Source of the DNA: Calliphora vicina
Taxonomy: Eukaryota > Arthropoda > Insecta > Diptera > Calliphoridae
DNA length: 64,000 nt
Assembly (NCBI RefSeq): GCF_958450345.1
Contig: NC_088780.1
Location: forward strand, 31,519,667 to 31,583,666
Direction of reading: 5' to 3'
In this document: positions 23,395 through 35,700 of the stretch, one piece after another
How positions within the stretch are numbered: position 1 is the first letter of the stretch
Layout of the letters: the number at the start of each line of letters is the position of its first letter
Made by a program: the position numbers and the translations under genes
Notes under the pieces: generated by a model
Seen by the model: the letters and a program-made list of their open reading frames with translations, nothing else
Told to the model about the DNA's origin: nothing
The model's database searches: none

Positions 23395-24000
23395 GGCAAA
23401 TTATTATTGGGAATTCTTCCGGCTCGGTTGCTATTTAAAATCAACAAAATCGGCCCACAAATGGCTGAGATATAAGGAAAAAACCGGGACAACCTCGATT
23501 TTTTGCCAATTTTTGATCAGTATCTGGATTACTAAATAATTAATATAGACAATATGGATATCTAATGATAGATACATATTTTAAAGTCCATTGCAACGAT
23601 GTATATAATGATATAGGACTTACAATGAGTCAAAATCGGGAAAAATATTTTTTAACACGAATTTTTTCAATCAAACAATTTTTTTGTCATAAATTATTTT
23701 TCGAAACATTTTTTTTTTTTAAAATTAAAAAAAAAATTACAAAATTTTTTAAAAAAAATTTTAATTTTGTTTAAATAAAAATATTTTTAAGTATAATTTG
23801 GTGATAATTTATAGCTCTCTTGTTTTTATCTATATTTGGATTACTAAGACATTAATATAGACAATATGGGTATCTAATGATAGATACAAAGACCTTTGTA
23901 ACTGCGTATATAAGGTCATAATAATTCGGACGTACATAGGGTTAAAATCGGGAAAACAATTTTTTAACACTTTTTTTTATTTTTTAAAAGATTCTCGATA
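23395..24000 (+). repeat. Dispersed repeat family A, two partial copies
   Basis: 23400-23650 contains GAATTCTTCCGGCTCGGTTG, CACAAATGGCTGAGATATAA, CGGGACAACCTCGATTTTTT and TTAATATAGACAATATGGAT. A second partial copy starts near 23830 with GGATTACTAAGACATTAATA and GACAATATGGGTATCTAATG. Both are non-coding and followed by homopolymer A/T. Confidence 0.75.
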
Positions 24001-25299
24001 TTACTTAAAAATTAATTTTGTCTGAAGTAATTTACAATTTTATTAAAATTTGTCCTTTTTACACTTAAATATAGTTGCATAAGAGACTCTGCAGAAACAG
24101 GATTTTGCATAAAGCTGATAATATCATGAGAAAATAATAAAACTGGTTTATTTTTAATAAAAATATAAATAAATGCTATGAAACTTAATTATTTTCATAA
24201 TTTCCCTGTTTTGTCGAGGATTTTTGTTAAAAATTTCATACGGCAACCTTGTGTTTACCGTAACATTATTTTAAGGTGTTGCCATACATTAAATTTTTTA
24301 GACTCAGAGATGGGAAATTGTTTATGATTATTAGGAAATTCACATATTTTCTTTACTTTAATGTTAATTTCTAAAGGATATCACAATGGATTCTATGGGT
24401 CTCCGAGTGGAAGTATACTTCTTATAGTACACACCCCTTCATATTTATCTATCCTCTACTGTGCGCTATATGAACCGATTGCCTAGAACAACATAAAAGG
24501 TTTATAAAACAAATATGAAATAATTTTATAAAATACTCTATATATTTCCTGTTTAATTTTAAACTAGGTCGAGCTATGTTTCTTTCCAACTTGCTGATTT
24601 AAGCACCAACTGAGTACAAACCCACCATTAAATTATATAAATTAATTATTGACAACCATAAACAGTTTCCATAAATGTTTACACACGTATAAACTTTTAT
24701 ACAAATCATTTTTACACTCTCTCATTTAACGTTAACATTATAGCCTTTTGAGAATATAAACCTTTGTAATTAATATAAAAGGGATAATTATACAATAGAA
24801 ATATAAAGAAAGAGATAGAAGCAGCAGCTAAAAGAAAATGTATAAAATCTAAGTTGCCACCTTAAAAATCCACTTGTAATTAATTGGTTAGAGAGGGGGT
24901 GGTAGCTTTACTTAAATACATAGTTGTATTATGACAGGCATAAAATGGGTGACACAGTTGTATTATGACAGGCATTAAATTGGATGAGATAAAAATTACA
25001 GTGATTATAATTATATAGGAAAATAATAAGGAAATTGTGGTTAATTTTATTTATGATTTAATTGTTATTATTTTGCGTTTATTACAAAAGAAAAAAATGG
25101 CCACCTTGTTTAATTACATTAGCTAAAAGATAGACAGACAGACATTCCTTGCTCAAAACTTGCCAGCAACTAAATTCTTTACAAAACTATGTACCAACTA
25201 CTATGTACTATTTTCATGCTATGTTGGTGTGGTAGATGGGTTTTTATTTTGTTTTACTAAGTTAATTTAACTTGTTATAGTTTCTAACAATGTAACTAC
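24001..25299. other. AT-rich non-coding DNA
   Basis: No gene seen. Contains a short duplication of TAGTTGTATTATGACAGGCA (near 24921 and 24955), but nothing else of note. Confidence 0.4.
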
Positions 25300-25301
25300 T
25301 A

Positions 25302-26600
25302 AGGAGTGAGATCGAAAAATTCTTAACATACATATATGTTTATAAAAAAGAAACCACTAAACTTACAGCTTTAATTTTTTTTTTTATTTGATTGAAATTA
25401 TTATTACAATTTACAAAAAAAATTATTTTTATAGTTTTAATCACTAGTGATAAAATTTTGAACCTTTTTCGGAAACCCTTCCATTAACGTTTTTATAGTG
25501 CTTTCTGTCACTTTGCTCGAACATGTAGTCCATCTCCGTTTAAAATCTACCACACTTTTGGACACCTTTTTTGTACTCTTCAATTCTCTTTTAACAAGAG
25601 CCCAATATCTCTCCACTGGCCTTAGCTCCGGGCAGTTTGGAGGATTTGCCTCTCTTGGTACAAATACCACATTATTGTTCTTGTACCACTCAAGGGCTTG
25701 TTTGCCATAGTGACAGGATGCCAAGTCAGGCCAAAAATAAGTGGACACATTATGAAGTCTTATGAATGGAAGCAGCCTTTTTTGTAAACATTCCTTGATG
25801 TAAATTTCGGTATTTATAGAGCCCGTTGTAAAAAATGAGTGGCTTCTTTTGCCGCAACTGCATATTGCTTTCCATACCAAGAACTTTCTGGGAAATTTTG
25901 TCTGCTTTTGGGTCCTAAACTTTTCTTCAACATTCCCTCGAGCATCAGCAACATAAAATTTTTGACCTGGAAGTTGCGAAAAATCTGCCAGAACATACGT
26001 TTCGTCATCCATTATGCAGCAAGAATATTTTTTTATAAAACTTGACTTCAATTTCCGTGCTCTGTTTTTGGCCTCTAAATTTTTAGTAGCGTTCCTGTCA
26101 GGAACTTTTTGAGCCTTGTATGTTTTTAAACCTGCATTAGCTTTAACTTTTCGTACCAAATAGTCCGAGCACTGAGCTAACCGGGCTGCTTTCCTACCGG
26201 ATGTGTTGGGAGCTCTTTTGAAAATGCGTTCTATTTTTTTGGCTTTAGAAACATCATGTGGACCATTCCTTCTACCTGAACCAGGTTTTCTATCAACTGA
26301 CAAGTTCTCCCGGTACTGTTTAATAACATTGGAAACAGTTTGACGGCAGACCTTTGTATGCTTGGCCAACTTTTTGTAAGACCAAGTTGGGTTTTGTTGA
26401 AAATATTTAATAATTTCAGTACGCACTTTTTTCTGGTCACTCATTTTAATCAGATTAACAAAAAAATTAATATAATTGACATTACACATAATAACTGACA
26501 TGTTTTTCAAAGGTAACTTGATCAAAAAAAAATTCAAATAATACTTGGGTTAAAAAATGTAATGAAAAACGTGTGTTAAGAATTTTTCGATCTCACTCCT
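25302..26600 (-). mobile_element. DD37E Tc1/mariner-superfamily transposon, 1299 bp, apparently complete
   Basis: Ends are 27-bp perfect inverted repeats (left 25302-25328, starting AGGAGTGAGATCGAAAAATT; right 26574-26600), each flanked by TA (25300-25301 and 26601-26602). One unbroken transposase frame fills most of the element on the minus strand. Length and catalytic spacing agree with the compact ITmD37E-type elements first known from mosquitoes. The intact frame and perfect ends suggest recent insertion. Confidence 0.92.
25437..26444 (-). CDS. DD37E transposase, 335 aa, intact
   Basis: Transposase of the surrounding element. I place the start at the Met of MSDQKKVRTEIIKYF (26442-26444). 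The open frame extends 31 codons further to 26537, but that part is hydrophobic, lies close to the terminus and does not resemble a transposase N-terminus. Two helix-turn-helix segments follow: SYKKLAKHTKVCRQTVSNVI, then the second near SGRKAARLAQCSDYLVRKVK after a GSGRR linker. Catalytic blocks are CIMDDETYV (first Asp), TYFWPDLASCHYGKQ (second Asp) and NPPNCPELRPVERYW (Glu), with 37 residues between the last two acids, i.e. DD37E rather than DD34E/D. No stop or frameshift is seen. Three internal frames on other strands or phases are shadows. Confidence 0.92.
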   Translation of the reverse strand: MSDQKKVRTEIIKYFQQNPTWSYKKLAKHTKVCRQTVSNVIKQYRENLSVDRKPGSGRRNGPHDVSKAKKIERIFKRAPNTSGRKAARLAQCSDYLVRKVKANAGLKTYKAQKVPDRNATKNLEAKNRARKLKSSFIKKYSCCIMDDETYVLADFSQLPGQKFYVADARGNVEEKFRTQKQTKFPRKFLVWKAICSCGKRSHSFFTTGSINTEIYIKECLQKRLLPFIRLHNVSTYFWPDLASCHYGKQALEWYKNNNVVFVPREANPPNCPELRPVERYWALVKRELKSTKKVSKSVVDFKRRWTTCSSKVTESTIKTLMEGFPKKVQNFITSD

Positions 26601-26602
26601 TA

Positions 26603-27248
26603 TGTACAAGTTTAGAAAATAATGACAAAGAAAGTCGAAATATTTTATGTGTTCACTAAGTTACTTGTGTTATAACACAAAGCCTTAATAGACAATCTTT
26701 ATACATATATTGTACTACTAACTATGTGTACTATTTTGCATCGTTAGTATTTTCGGAAGCAGGTTTATTGGAATTCGGATTACAGATTATACTTTGTTTT
26801 TTTTTTTGTTGTCTTTCTTCCATTTTTTCATTCCTCTAACTTTTTTGTTTTAGCAACATGAATGTTTGAACAAATAAACCTTAAAAAGAACATAACAGAA
26901 ATTACGTAGTCCAACAAACATGTAAACCTAATTAGTTTCAAGGTTTTTAAAATATAACAGCCGCAAATATGTATGTACTTCCACAAACATGTATGCACAA
27001 GAAAAAAAATGTGTTATACAAGTATTTAATGGGTTTTTGTTGGGAATTTTGGCCTTTATCTCACGCTTTTTATTTTAAAAATTAAGAAACTTGGGAGGGT
27101 TTATATGTGAGTTTGTTTGAGAAGAGGATACGTTACTTTTGTGGAAATACAGAATTATTAGTACCTTGGAAGTCTTTTAATATTTTGACATGTGTTTTGA
27201 ATAGCAAATAAAGCAGATTCACAAGTATGTTAATTATTATTGGGTGTA
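26603..27248. other. AT-rich non-coding DNA
   Basis: No gene or recognisable repeat between the two transposons. Confidence 0.4.
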
Positions 27249-28013
27249 CAGTGGGACATCGATTATCTGTATTGGTCGGGACCGGAAACATTCTGGATAA
27301 TCAATTTTCCCGGTTAATTGAGTACCAATATTGAGTAGTTTTTTAAAGGATTTATGTACATATTTATATAATATAAGGATTTTATTAAATTTCGTTCATA
27401 TGCCCACACCGCTTCATTTTCTGGGCAGAGTAAGTTAGTCCACGCATTTTTCAAAACTACAGAACAGCGTTCCAAGCATTATTTATTGACAACAGTGCTT
27501 TCTTGATGTTAAACGTCTTCTTAAATTCGTATCTATTGACGTGAATAGTTTTTGCACTATAGTTTTTCTATAATGACATTTAAAGCTCCATATAGCACCC
27601 TGATCCATCGGTCGGATCAAAGACGTCACATTTTGTGGAAAATTGTATAAATTGTTCATTGCTGAGTTTTTCTATTTATATGGATTCATTTAAATTTCCC
27701 CACAAAAATTGTGCCAGCTATATAATCAGCTGAAGATTTGTCTCCTAAGTTTGTGAATTCCATGTCGCTTTTTTGTTTAATTTTGAGTGGAATATTTTGA
27801 CAATTCATAAACTGTCTTTAAATATATTAAGTGTCGAATGGGGAATTCCCCTTTTTCGTTTTATTCACATTGTGTTTCTTGTTCCCGGATAATAGAGGTA
27901 ATTACGGTTAATCGATGCAAAAAAGTTGAAATCGATCCAAAATTGGTTTCTTTTTCTTTCACGGATAATTGATGTTGCCGGATAATCGAATCACGGATAA
28001 TCGAGGCCCCACT
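27249..28013 (-). mobile_element. pogo/Tigger-type transposon relic
   Basis: The ends are decayed inverted repeats: left CAGTGGGACATCGATTATCT after a TA, right the complement of AGTGGGGCCTCGATTATCCG before a TA (28014-28015). The interior on the minus strand (about 27630 down to 27490) reads TSLIRPMDQGAIWSFKCHYR, matching the PMDQG block of pogo/Tigger/jerky DDE transposases (family knowledge), followed by KLFTSIDTNLRRRLTSRK. The rest of the enzyme is deleted, so it is an internally deleted, inactive copy. Confidence 0.8.
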
Positions 28014-28059
28014 TATAACTTAAAAATTCGGATTTTTTTTTAAAATGTTTAGCTTTTAT

Positions 28060-28930
28060 TTTGAAACATTTGTTCAAAATAAATTTATTCAAAGTATTAG
28101 CTATTGTTGACCTATGACCTTTTCCCATCTTTCTGGCAACATATGGATTTCGAGCCAAAAGAATTGCTCATCTTTTGAGACAAATAACGATTCTCTAGAC
28201 TATAAGGCGGGTGAGGCAAAACTTCCAAACCACCTCGTTCTAAATAGTTTTTAACAGACATGTGACCGAGAGTTGTCATGATGGAATATTACGGTTTCAT
28301 GTCTGACGTTTTTCAGCTAATGCTCGCTTCAAACGAAACAAATGCGTTCGGTACAGGTTCGGTCTAGCCACATTTCAGCAGCTCATAATATATAGGTTTA
28401 TTTTGCTACTATCAAATACAAGAGAATTACCTTAGCGCCATGGATATTCGGCTTCATATACGATCTCTTACTCTTCGGGTTATCGAAATAGATTAATTTT
28501 TTTATCACAAATAATGATTCACTGCAAAAATTATTTTCTTTCATAGAGTTTAAGCATCATTTCGGACATGCAAAATCGTGTTTCAAGGTCTCTCGGCTTC
28601 AATTTGTATGGTAGCCAATTTCTAAACGTTTTGAAATTGCTGCTTGAGTAGCTTCAAATGATTTTGCAAGGTCATGTTGAGTTTGACAACAATCTTCAAG
28701 GAGTAATGTCACCAATTCATAATTTTCAAACTTTTTTGCCAGGCCTGGGCGATCTTTGTCTTCCGTGTCAAAATCACCACTTCTGAACCACACAAACCAT
28801 CTTTCACATGTTGAAACCAATGGAACACATTTACCATAAGCTTTGGTTGGAAATCGATGTGATTCAGCGGCACTTTTTTTCAAATTAAAGGAGTAAAGCA
28901 AAACTTGCCGAAATGCTCATACTGCGTTCA
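28060..28930 (-). pseudogene. Mariner transposase relic, near full length but broken
   Basis: The minus-strand frame 28901-28599 carries the mariner N-terminal domain: FNLKKSAAESHRFPTKAYGK, then CERWFVWFRSGDFDTEDKDR (the WFxxFxSGDFDxEDxxRxG signature) and QTQHDLAKSFEATQAAISKR. Downstream blocks (TYDEKW region near 28500, HDN block near 28270, C-terminus near 28130) are present but out of frame with many stops. It is one of several copies of the same mariner family here. No activity is possible. Confidence 0.85.
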
Positions 28931-29059
28931 CCTTTTGACATTGATGATCAGATGTATCAGCGATAAGGCGTATTTTTTGCTTAACGGGGTTGTTAAGCTA
29001 CAGCTCGCTTTAGGGTCAATGGAGATCGATCGTTACCGTGACATGTTCAATGATTTTTT

Positions 29060-29600
29060 TGTTAGAAAATATGGATAGTTTTGTCTGTCTGTTGAAATCA
29101 ACTTTCCGAAGCCCCCAAATAACTTACATACATGATTCATACATCAATAACGGGAATTCTTCCGGCTCGGTTCCTATTTAAAATCGAGAAAATCGGTTCA
29201 CAAATGGCTGAGATATAAGGAAAAAACCAGGACAGCCTCGATGTTTGACCTATTTTTGACCTATATCTGGATTACTAAGTCATTAATATAGACAATATGG
29301 ATATCTAATGATAGATATTTCAAAGACCTTTGCAACGAGTTGTAAGTTGGACCTACAATGGGTCAAAATCGGAAAAAATATTTTTTAACCCGAATTTTTT
29401 TTCACCAAAAAAAAAAATTTAAAAACCAAATTTTTTTTTTAAATTTAAAAAAAAAATTAAAATAACAATTCGAAAAATTTTTTTTCCAAAAAATTAAAAA
29501 AAACAACTAGAAAAAAAAAATATTTAAAATTTTTATTTTGAATTATAATTTGGTGAAGGGTATATAAGATTCGGCACAGCCGAATATAGCTCTCTTACTT
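29060..29600 (+). repeat. Dispersed repeat family A, 3' portion to its end
   Basis: Contains TGTCTGTCTGTTGAAATCAA, CCGAAGCCCCCAAATAACTT, CTTCCGGCTCGGTTCCTATT, CAATGGGTCAAAATCGGAAA, long A/T runs, and the terminal stretch GGTGAAGGGTATATAAGATT then CGGCACAGCCGAATATAGCT. That last stretch is the natural 3' edge seen also (inverted) around 44371-46060. It is non-coding. Confidence 0.8.
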
Positions 29601-30844
29601 GTTAAATCTGAATTTAACATTTAAAAATTCTTAATTCAAAAACAGAGTTGCATTTTTTCACCTGCAAATATTGCCGCTTTTCCTTATCGAACTCAAAAAT
29701 ACAACTCTGTAAGTATCGAGTAGCTTTTTTTTTTGGTATTGAGTACCCAGAAGAATAGACAGTATTTAGTACTGAGTACCCAAATACTCAATACTTTTAC
29801 TCCAGGTATTATTTTTTTTAAGAAATATTTCTTGAATTTCTTTTTTACTTGTAAGCAGTTTTATTTTATTAAAATAAAAACCTAGTATTGATATGTAATT
29901 ATAATAATAATTTTAACAAAATGTATATGTTTATAAACCAAAAACTAATCAAATTTATTTATTTTCTCTCTTTTTAGGTAAGTTTGACAAAACAATTATA
30001 ATGAAAATAATAACATATGATCATTGTAAGTAGAACCGGTTTATTTAGCTTAAGATTTGTATTAGAAAACTTTTAAATAATACCAAATAATTTAAGACAT
30101 AATTAAAATTAAAGGAATATCAATACAATATAGCAAAAAAAATAACTATCCGATTATTTCGTGTTCTTAAAGACAAAACTATTGCATTGTTGTCCTCCAT
30201 TTTCAAAGTAACATAAATTACTAACATATGTTTCCAAGTGCTTATTTTTTTGGCGTTTTTATTTCGCCCACAATTTTTTTTTATAGGTTACGTTTTGTTT
30301 TTTGAGGTTATCTTATTATTATTATTTTTTTTGTTAAAACCATTTTAAATATTTGTGGCTATAGAGTCTAGTATTGCATTAATAATCTACTTTTTAAGCT
30401 TTATTAGGTCTATAAGGCAGGCAAAGGTCAATTTCAACGCAAAAACCAAAAAAACAAACAAACATAAAACTAAACTTAATTTATACAAATTGTTTGTATG
30501 CCATGGGTGCAGAATGACCCAACCAAACATCCATAAAAACGCTATTAAAGATTACACAGTATACTGCTGGACGTTATACATCATTATGTGTATAATATAG
30601 TAGTAGCAGTAGTAGGTATATTTACGTCTATTGTCAGTCGTCCGTCCATATGTAAATTAGTAAACATTATATGGTGTACACGTTTACTTCTTTATTAGAT
30701 TTACATTGACTGAATGATATACATTATACATATATGGGTAATTCCATGAATATGTCAACTACAAAAGAACAAATAAAAACCCTTGAAACTTTGTTCAAAC
30801 ATTAGTTGAATAGGAAAACTAAGCGCCCAATTATTGGGTACAGA
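29601..30844. other. AT-rich non-coding DNA
   Basis: A short tract near 29720-29810 repeats GAGTACCCA-type words. No gene is recognised; the + strand frame 30355-30600 is AT-rich and Lys/Asn-biased, as expected of non-coding DNA. Confidence 0.4.
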
Positions 30845-30995
30845 AGTTTTGAAACAGATTGAACCCCTTTTGCTCCTACCAAATACAGAGCATTTCCTTA
30901 GTGCCATGAATATTTGGCTTTGGTGTCGTTTCGACTGGTTTGCCGGGCTTCATATACGATCTCTTACGCTTCAGGTTATCGTTTATTTTATTTTA
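30845..30995 (-). pseudogene. Short mariner fragment
   Basis: Contains, on the minus strand, the central mariner segment seen in other copies (CTCCTACCAAATACAGAGCA, GAATATTTGGCTTTGGTGTC, GGGCTTCATATACGATCTCT). Only about 150 bp survive, with no continuous frame. Confidence 0.7.
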
Positions 30996-31739
30996 CCAAC
31001 ATCTATTTCACTCTATAGGCCTACAAATGATATGGCGAACGATGCCATGGATATGCCCATATGTAACTTTATGCTTTCCCATATACAAGACACATGTATT
31101 TTACATATGTTTAATTTGTAATATCTATTATATACTAGGGTTGTTTTACAATTAATTGTTGTTTATTGTACCTTGGGGAACTGTTTAGTTTTATTTTGTG
31201 GTTTTCTAAGCTGAATTTGATGTGTCATAATCCAATTAAATTTTAAATAGTGTAATTGCATTATAGTACTTATTTTATAGAAAAATCACTTTAAAATTTG
31301 TATTTAATTGTTTAAATAAATTTATTTTAATTATATTAAAATTAATTTTAAAAGATTTATTGGAATTTCCTTAGAAATTATTAAAGGATTAATTCAATAG
31401 TTAAACATTCATAAATTTGCATTGGCAACACTAATCATGAGCAAGAGAGAATATAGTTGTTGTATGTGTTTTCTTCTTCTTCTTCTCATAAGTTGGCATT
31501 CAGCATAAAATGATATGTCATTCAGGGATGGAAAGTGGGTTTTTTGTGCAATATCAAAAAATTTTTTAAAATAGTACTAAAACTATAATATTTACTTCAT
31601 TACACATACACAAATTGAGTATAAATCCTTTTTTAACAAGAACGATTGCCTGAACTTTTGATATTTGATGCTTTCATACAATATTCTATAAAAATAAAGC
31701 AAATGTTTGTTTTATTTAAAATAAAAAAAAATATTTTTG

Positions 31740-32960
31740 TTCCGAATGATCCGAAGTTCTTGATAAGTTCTACAAAAATAAACTTACATGTGTTTTTTAG
31801 TTCAAGAGATATTTAGATTAATTTTTTTTCTTTAAATTTTTCTAGATCTTTGTGGATTTTTTAGAAATGGCGGGCCTACAGAGGCTTAATTTCACCTAAA
31901 TTGCCATAAAATTCTGAATAGAATAAAAAACTTGCTAACTGTTAACTCAAGCAAAGTTGAAACGTGTAAAAATGGCCGTATTTTTACGTTTATCCCCAAA
32001 AAAGTCCCTATATTTTTTCTTATATAGCAAACAGATTTTATTCGGGACTATATACCATTTTAGTATGATTCGGAAAGATAACTTTATGCAAAAGCGTGTA
32101 AAGTAGTATTTGGCTGACTTAAGCGGACATAGTCCCCTAGGTCGAACTAGGCAAATTTTTTTTAAAAAAATCTAGTTTTGAGGAAAAAATTCTAAAAAAA
32201 ACTCAGTTTTTGGGACACATTTTCCCCATTTTAGGAATTTCGGTACATATTTGAAAACAATAATGATGCCATTGAGGACTGTCACAGAATGACATTCCGT
32301 TAGAAGGTGGAAATTTGTTCCTATTTCGCTTCTTCAGAAAAAGTAAAACCTGACTTACAGGAGCATAAATCACTGGACCTCTGCTCTATATCTGAAAGGA
32401 TCAATATTTTATTTTGAAATTTCATGTGGGCGTGGAATATCTGGTGAATCTGGCAAAAATTCTCCGAATTTATTTCGGTAGCATTGTGCGCTTCTTGGCC
32501 GAAAATAGGCGGAATTGGAAAAATGGGCGTGGCACCACCCATACCAAGTAAATAGTTATTTTCGAATATCTGCAGAACTATAATTGTGACAGACTACAAA
32601 CCATAGTAAATTATACAACAAATCATATGTCTAATACAACAACAAAACAAATTGATTAGCATGGATTTTGTTGTTACAAGAGTTAGGTTTTTTACAATTA
32701 CGTCTCGTCTCTATGTTATGCTATGCTTCAAACTTTATACGAATCCATTTCTTATGAGTGCATGAAGTTTAACCAAAAATGGCAAGGAAGTAAATTGTTA
32801 TTTTCGAATATCTGGAGAACTATAGTTGTGGAAGTCTTAAAATTTTGCCCGAGCATCTCATTTATTATTGGGCTTAAAATGGGCGGTATTGTATTAGTGG
32901 GCGTGGCACCTCCCATACAATGCAAATCCTTAATATCGAATACCGATTAGTAATAGCAGA
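31740..32960. repeat. Dispersed non-coding repeat with 'GGGCGTGGCACC' blocks
   Basis: Two related blocks recur: AATGGGCGTGGCACCACCCA (about 32521) and TAGTGGGCGTGGCACCTCCC (about 32895), associated with the repeated TTATTTTCGAATATCTGGAG / TTATTTTCGAATATCTGCAG stretches near 32557 and 32799. Short imperfect frames here are not coding. Sequences of this style are common intergenic repeats in flies, but I cannot name the family. Confidence 0.5.
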
Positions 32961-33339
32961 GAGTTAGTAAATAGTTTATTTATAATGAATTTTTGTCTGT
33001 CAATAAATTATATGGAAATCAACTCTGAATATTGTGATTTATTGCCAACTATTTGTAAAAAAAAATCAACTCTGATGTATTTGTTGATATTTCTAATTAA
33101 GTTTTTTTTTCTCAAATCATAAAAAGAAGAACAAAATGTGGAATTAAATAATTTCACGTTTATTTACAAATTTACTTCTACAAAAAGCTGCCGTTTTTTA
33201 AAACCATGCTAAATTTTGGTTATATTTATTTTTCATATATTGCAAGCAATTTCTTTTACTTGGTATTGACTCAAATTTGCTGTAAACCTTAATATTTGGA
33301 GTTATTTTTAAAGTGTTTCCTGTTATATGATCATTTAAA

Positions 33340-33490
33340 CAAAACTACATTATTGACAACATGGTTTTTACTCACACAGCATGTGGCAACTCTGCATTAA
33401 CATAACAGTTACGCTTACAGTGTTATCAATGTTAAGTGATTGGCAGTATTTGTAGCGATTTAATATTTAGCGATTTTTTTAGAGAAAATG
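33340..33490. repeat. Dispersed repeat family B, copy 1
   Basis: Shares with copies at 35285 and 37440 the sequence of words ATTGACAACATGGTTTTTAC, ACACAGCATGTGGCAACTCT, then TAACAGTTACGCTTACAGTG, TTATCAAT and TAGCGATTT. It is non-coding. Confidence 0.65.
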
Positions 33491-34489
33491 TTTAGCAAAA
33501 CTTAAGAAATATTAAAAGTAATTAGATTTCGTGGTTTGAATAAAACTATACAGCAAACTCCTTCATTTATTAGATTACCAGTTCAATAATTAACTAACAA
33601 CCTACGTTTGGCGTTGTCTAAAGCGTTAGACTTGTACGAGTACTCATATACCTACTTGCATTTTTTTTTTATTTTTTGCCCCATTATCCATTAAATGTAG
33701 AACGTGCTATATATGTATGTATATATTTTTTATTTATTTTTTTTGGATTTAAACCGTCGTCATACTACATGCAACATGCTATAGGTTTCTTAAGTTACAA
33801 AAACAAACAAACAAAAAAACATATATTAAAATAAACCACCCACTTTAAAACGTATTTTTTGTTCTCTCTTTTGAATGCCATGATAAATATCTCAATTGCT
33901 GCTACATCTTATCTACAATTTTTATTTTTTTTATAAAAATATATAGTAGCAGTACAATATTTATTTCTTTTTTAGATTTTTTTCTGCTCTATGTTTCATA
34001 TTTAGAAGTAGACAAGTAGACCGACCCAACGACAAGCGTTTAGTCAGACAAACTGACGTTTTTTTTTTTTTTTTGTATAGACAGCTACCAGTTGTACAGA
34101 GTTTAAAGCACGTTTATATTTATGCTTTTTATCTTTTGCCAACGAAAATGAGAGAAAAATAAAATCTACTTCATGTATGTAAAATATATTTAAGTTTAAA
34201 GCTGAAAATTTGTATGTACATATTTACATAATAATTTGTTGTTTAAATTGTTTTTATTAAATTTAAGTTCAATGTTTTTGCTGTTTTTTTTTATTTTTAG
34301 TTTTACTTAAAGTCAAAAGAAACCAATGAGTTTTAAAATCAATAACATATTGATTTTTGAAGAGAAAACAAAAATAATTAAAACTATTTATACATTTTTG
34401 TTTTGCTGGGACTTTGAAGCTAAAGGATTTTATTATTAGCTGGCAGACAATATGAAAAAAAAATATGACAACACTTTAGTCAGTCCAAC

Positions 34490-34965
34490 TCTATAATCCT
34501 GGATGATGATGGTATTTCCAAAATTCACTTCCATTTCCTTATAATGTACGGAACCCCTTTCCTATATTAATATTCCTAGATCGATAGCACTGTATGACGT
34601 ATTGTCGAAGGCCCCCTGAATGTCAATAAACGCACATAGCGATATGTAGTTGGCATCTATGGTCTTCTCAATTATCGCCGCCACATGATGAGTGGCAGTC
34701 ACCGTAGATTTATTTATCAGGGTGATAAGCAAACTGGAAACGGTGTACTGGATTCATCAAAAAATAGGTATCCCCTATGTAACTATCGAATAGTATAACC
34801 ATCGTTTTCAAGAAAAACGAGCTGAGACTAATTAGTCTTAACGACTTTCATCGATGTTCAGATTTGCCCCCAACCTTAGGTATAAAGACCACTTTAACCT
34901 CACCCCAAAGTCATTGGCATATGACGAGCCAATAGTATAGTCATGAGAATTTTAATAAAAACAAA
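34490..34965 (-). pseudogene. LINE reverse-transcriptase relic (palm, 5' part)
   Basis: Minus-strand reading gives WGEVKVVFIPKVGG (about 34900), then KSLRLISLSSFFLKTMVILF, matching the FIPKxGR...KSxRPISLxSFxLKxxERL region of jockey/R1/Loa-type LINE polymerases. QFAYHPDK and a stretch corresponding to ALCAFIDIQGAFDN follow, with shifts and stops. The polymerase active-site YxDD region is not present. It is a 5'-truncated or fragmented dead copy. Confidence 0.75.
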
Positions 34966-35284
34966 ATTAACTCTTGGAAGCTCCTATATAACGGTTAGAA
35001 CTAACACTCAAATCTATCGGTTTAGTTTTCAGTTTTTATATGTTAATAGTAGCCTGCTATGAATTTCTCGATACAGTTTTTAAAACACTCAAATATTTAT
35101 ATTTTTTTTTTTTAATTTTCCTCAACTCATTTGATTATAATTTTTTTTTATAATTTTTTTATACCATAACTTCATTAGCCAGATATTTATTGAGAGTTTG
35201 AAACACTTTGTTTTAAAATATGCTGTAAATACACATTTTTGGGGTTATATTAATGTTTTTCCGTTTATATATTCACTGAAACAA

Positions 35285-35420
35285 TTCTATATTATAGACA
35301 ACATTGGTTTTACATAAAAAACATATGGCTCCTCTGTGTATCATAACAGTTGTTTACAGTGTTATCAATTTGCTGTAATTATAGCGATTTTAGTCTTAAT
35401 TTGTTTAATTCTTTCTAAAT
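35285..35420. repeat. Dispersed repeat family B, copy 2
   Basis: Contains TATAGACAACATTGGTTTTA, AACATATGGCTCCTCTGTGT, ATCATAACAGTTGTTTACAG and TATAGCGATTTT in the same order as copies 1 and 3. Confidence 0.65.
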
Positions 35421-35459
35421 ACTTGTGCATAACATGGCAGATGTAGTTCTTGTCATATT

Positions 35460-35700
35460 ATTTAGGTATTTTTATACCTAAATAAATTTGTCATTCCGTT
35501 TTTAATTTCCACAATATAATTTCCCGACCCTATAAAGTACATATAGCTTGGATACTTATAGATAGCGGAGTCGATTAAGCCATGCCCGTCTGTCTGTCTG
35601 TTGAAATCAATTTTCTGAAGACCCCAGATATCTTCGGGATCCAAATCTTCAATAATTCTGTCAGACATGCTTTCGAAAAGTTTCCTTTTTAAAATCAGCT
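35460..35700 (+). repeat. Dispersed repeat family A, 5' portion
   Basis: Carries AATTTGTCATTCCGTTTTTA, TAATTTCCCGACCCTATAAA, TTATAGATAGCGGAGTCGAT, TCTGTCTGTTGAAATCAATT and ATCTTCGGGATCCAAATCTT. It matches the inverted copy at 46380-46620 almost base for base over this part. The minus-strand frame is not a gene. Confidence 0.8.

Noticed and set aside
26445..26537. N-terminal 31-residue extension of the DD37E transposase frame
   Set aside because: It is hydrophobic, lies close to the terminus and does not resemble the family; the downstream MSDQKK start fits the first helix-turn-helix better.
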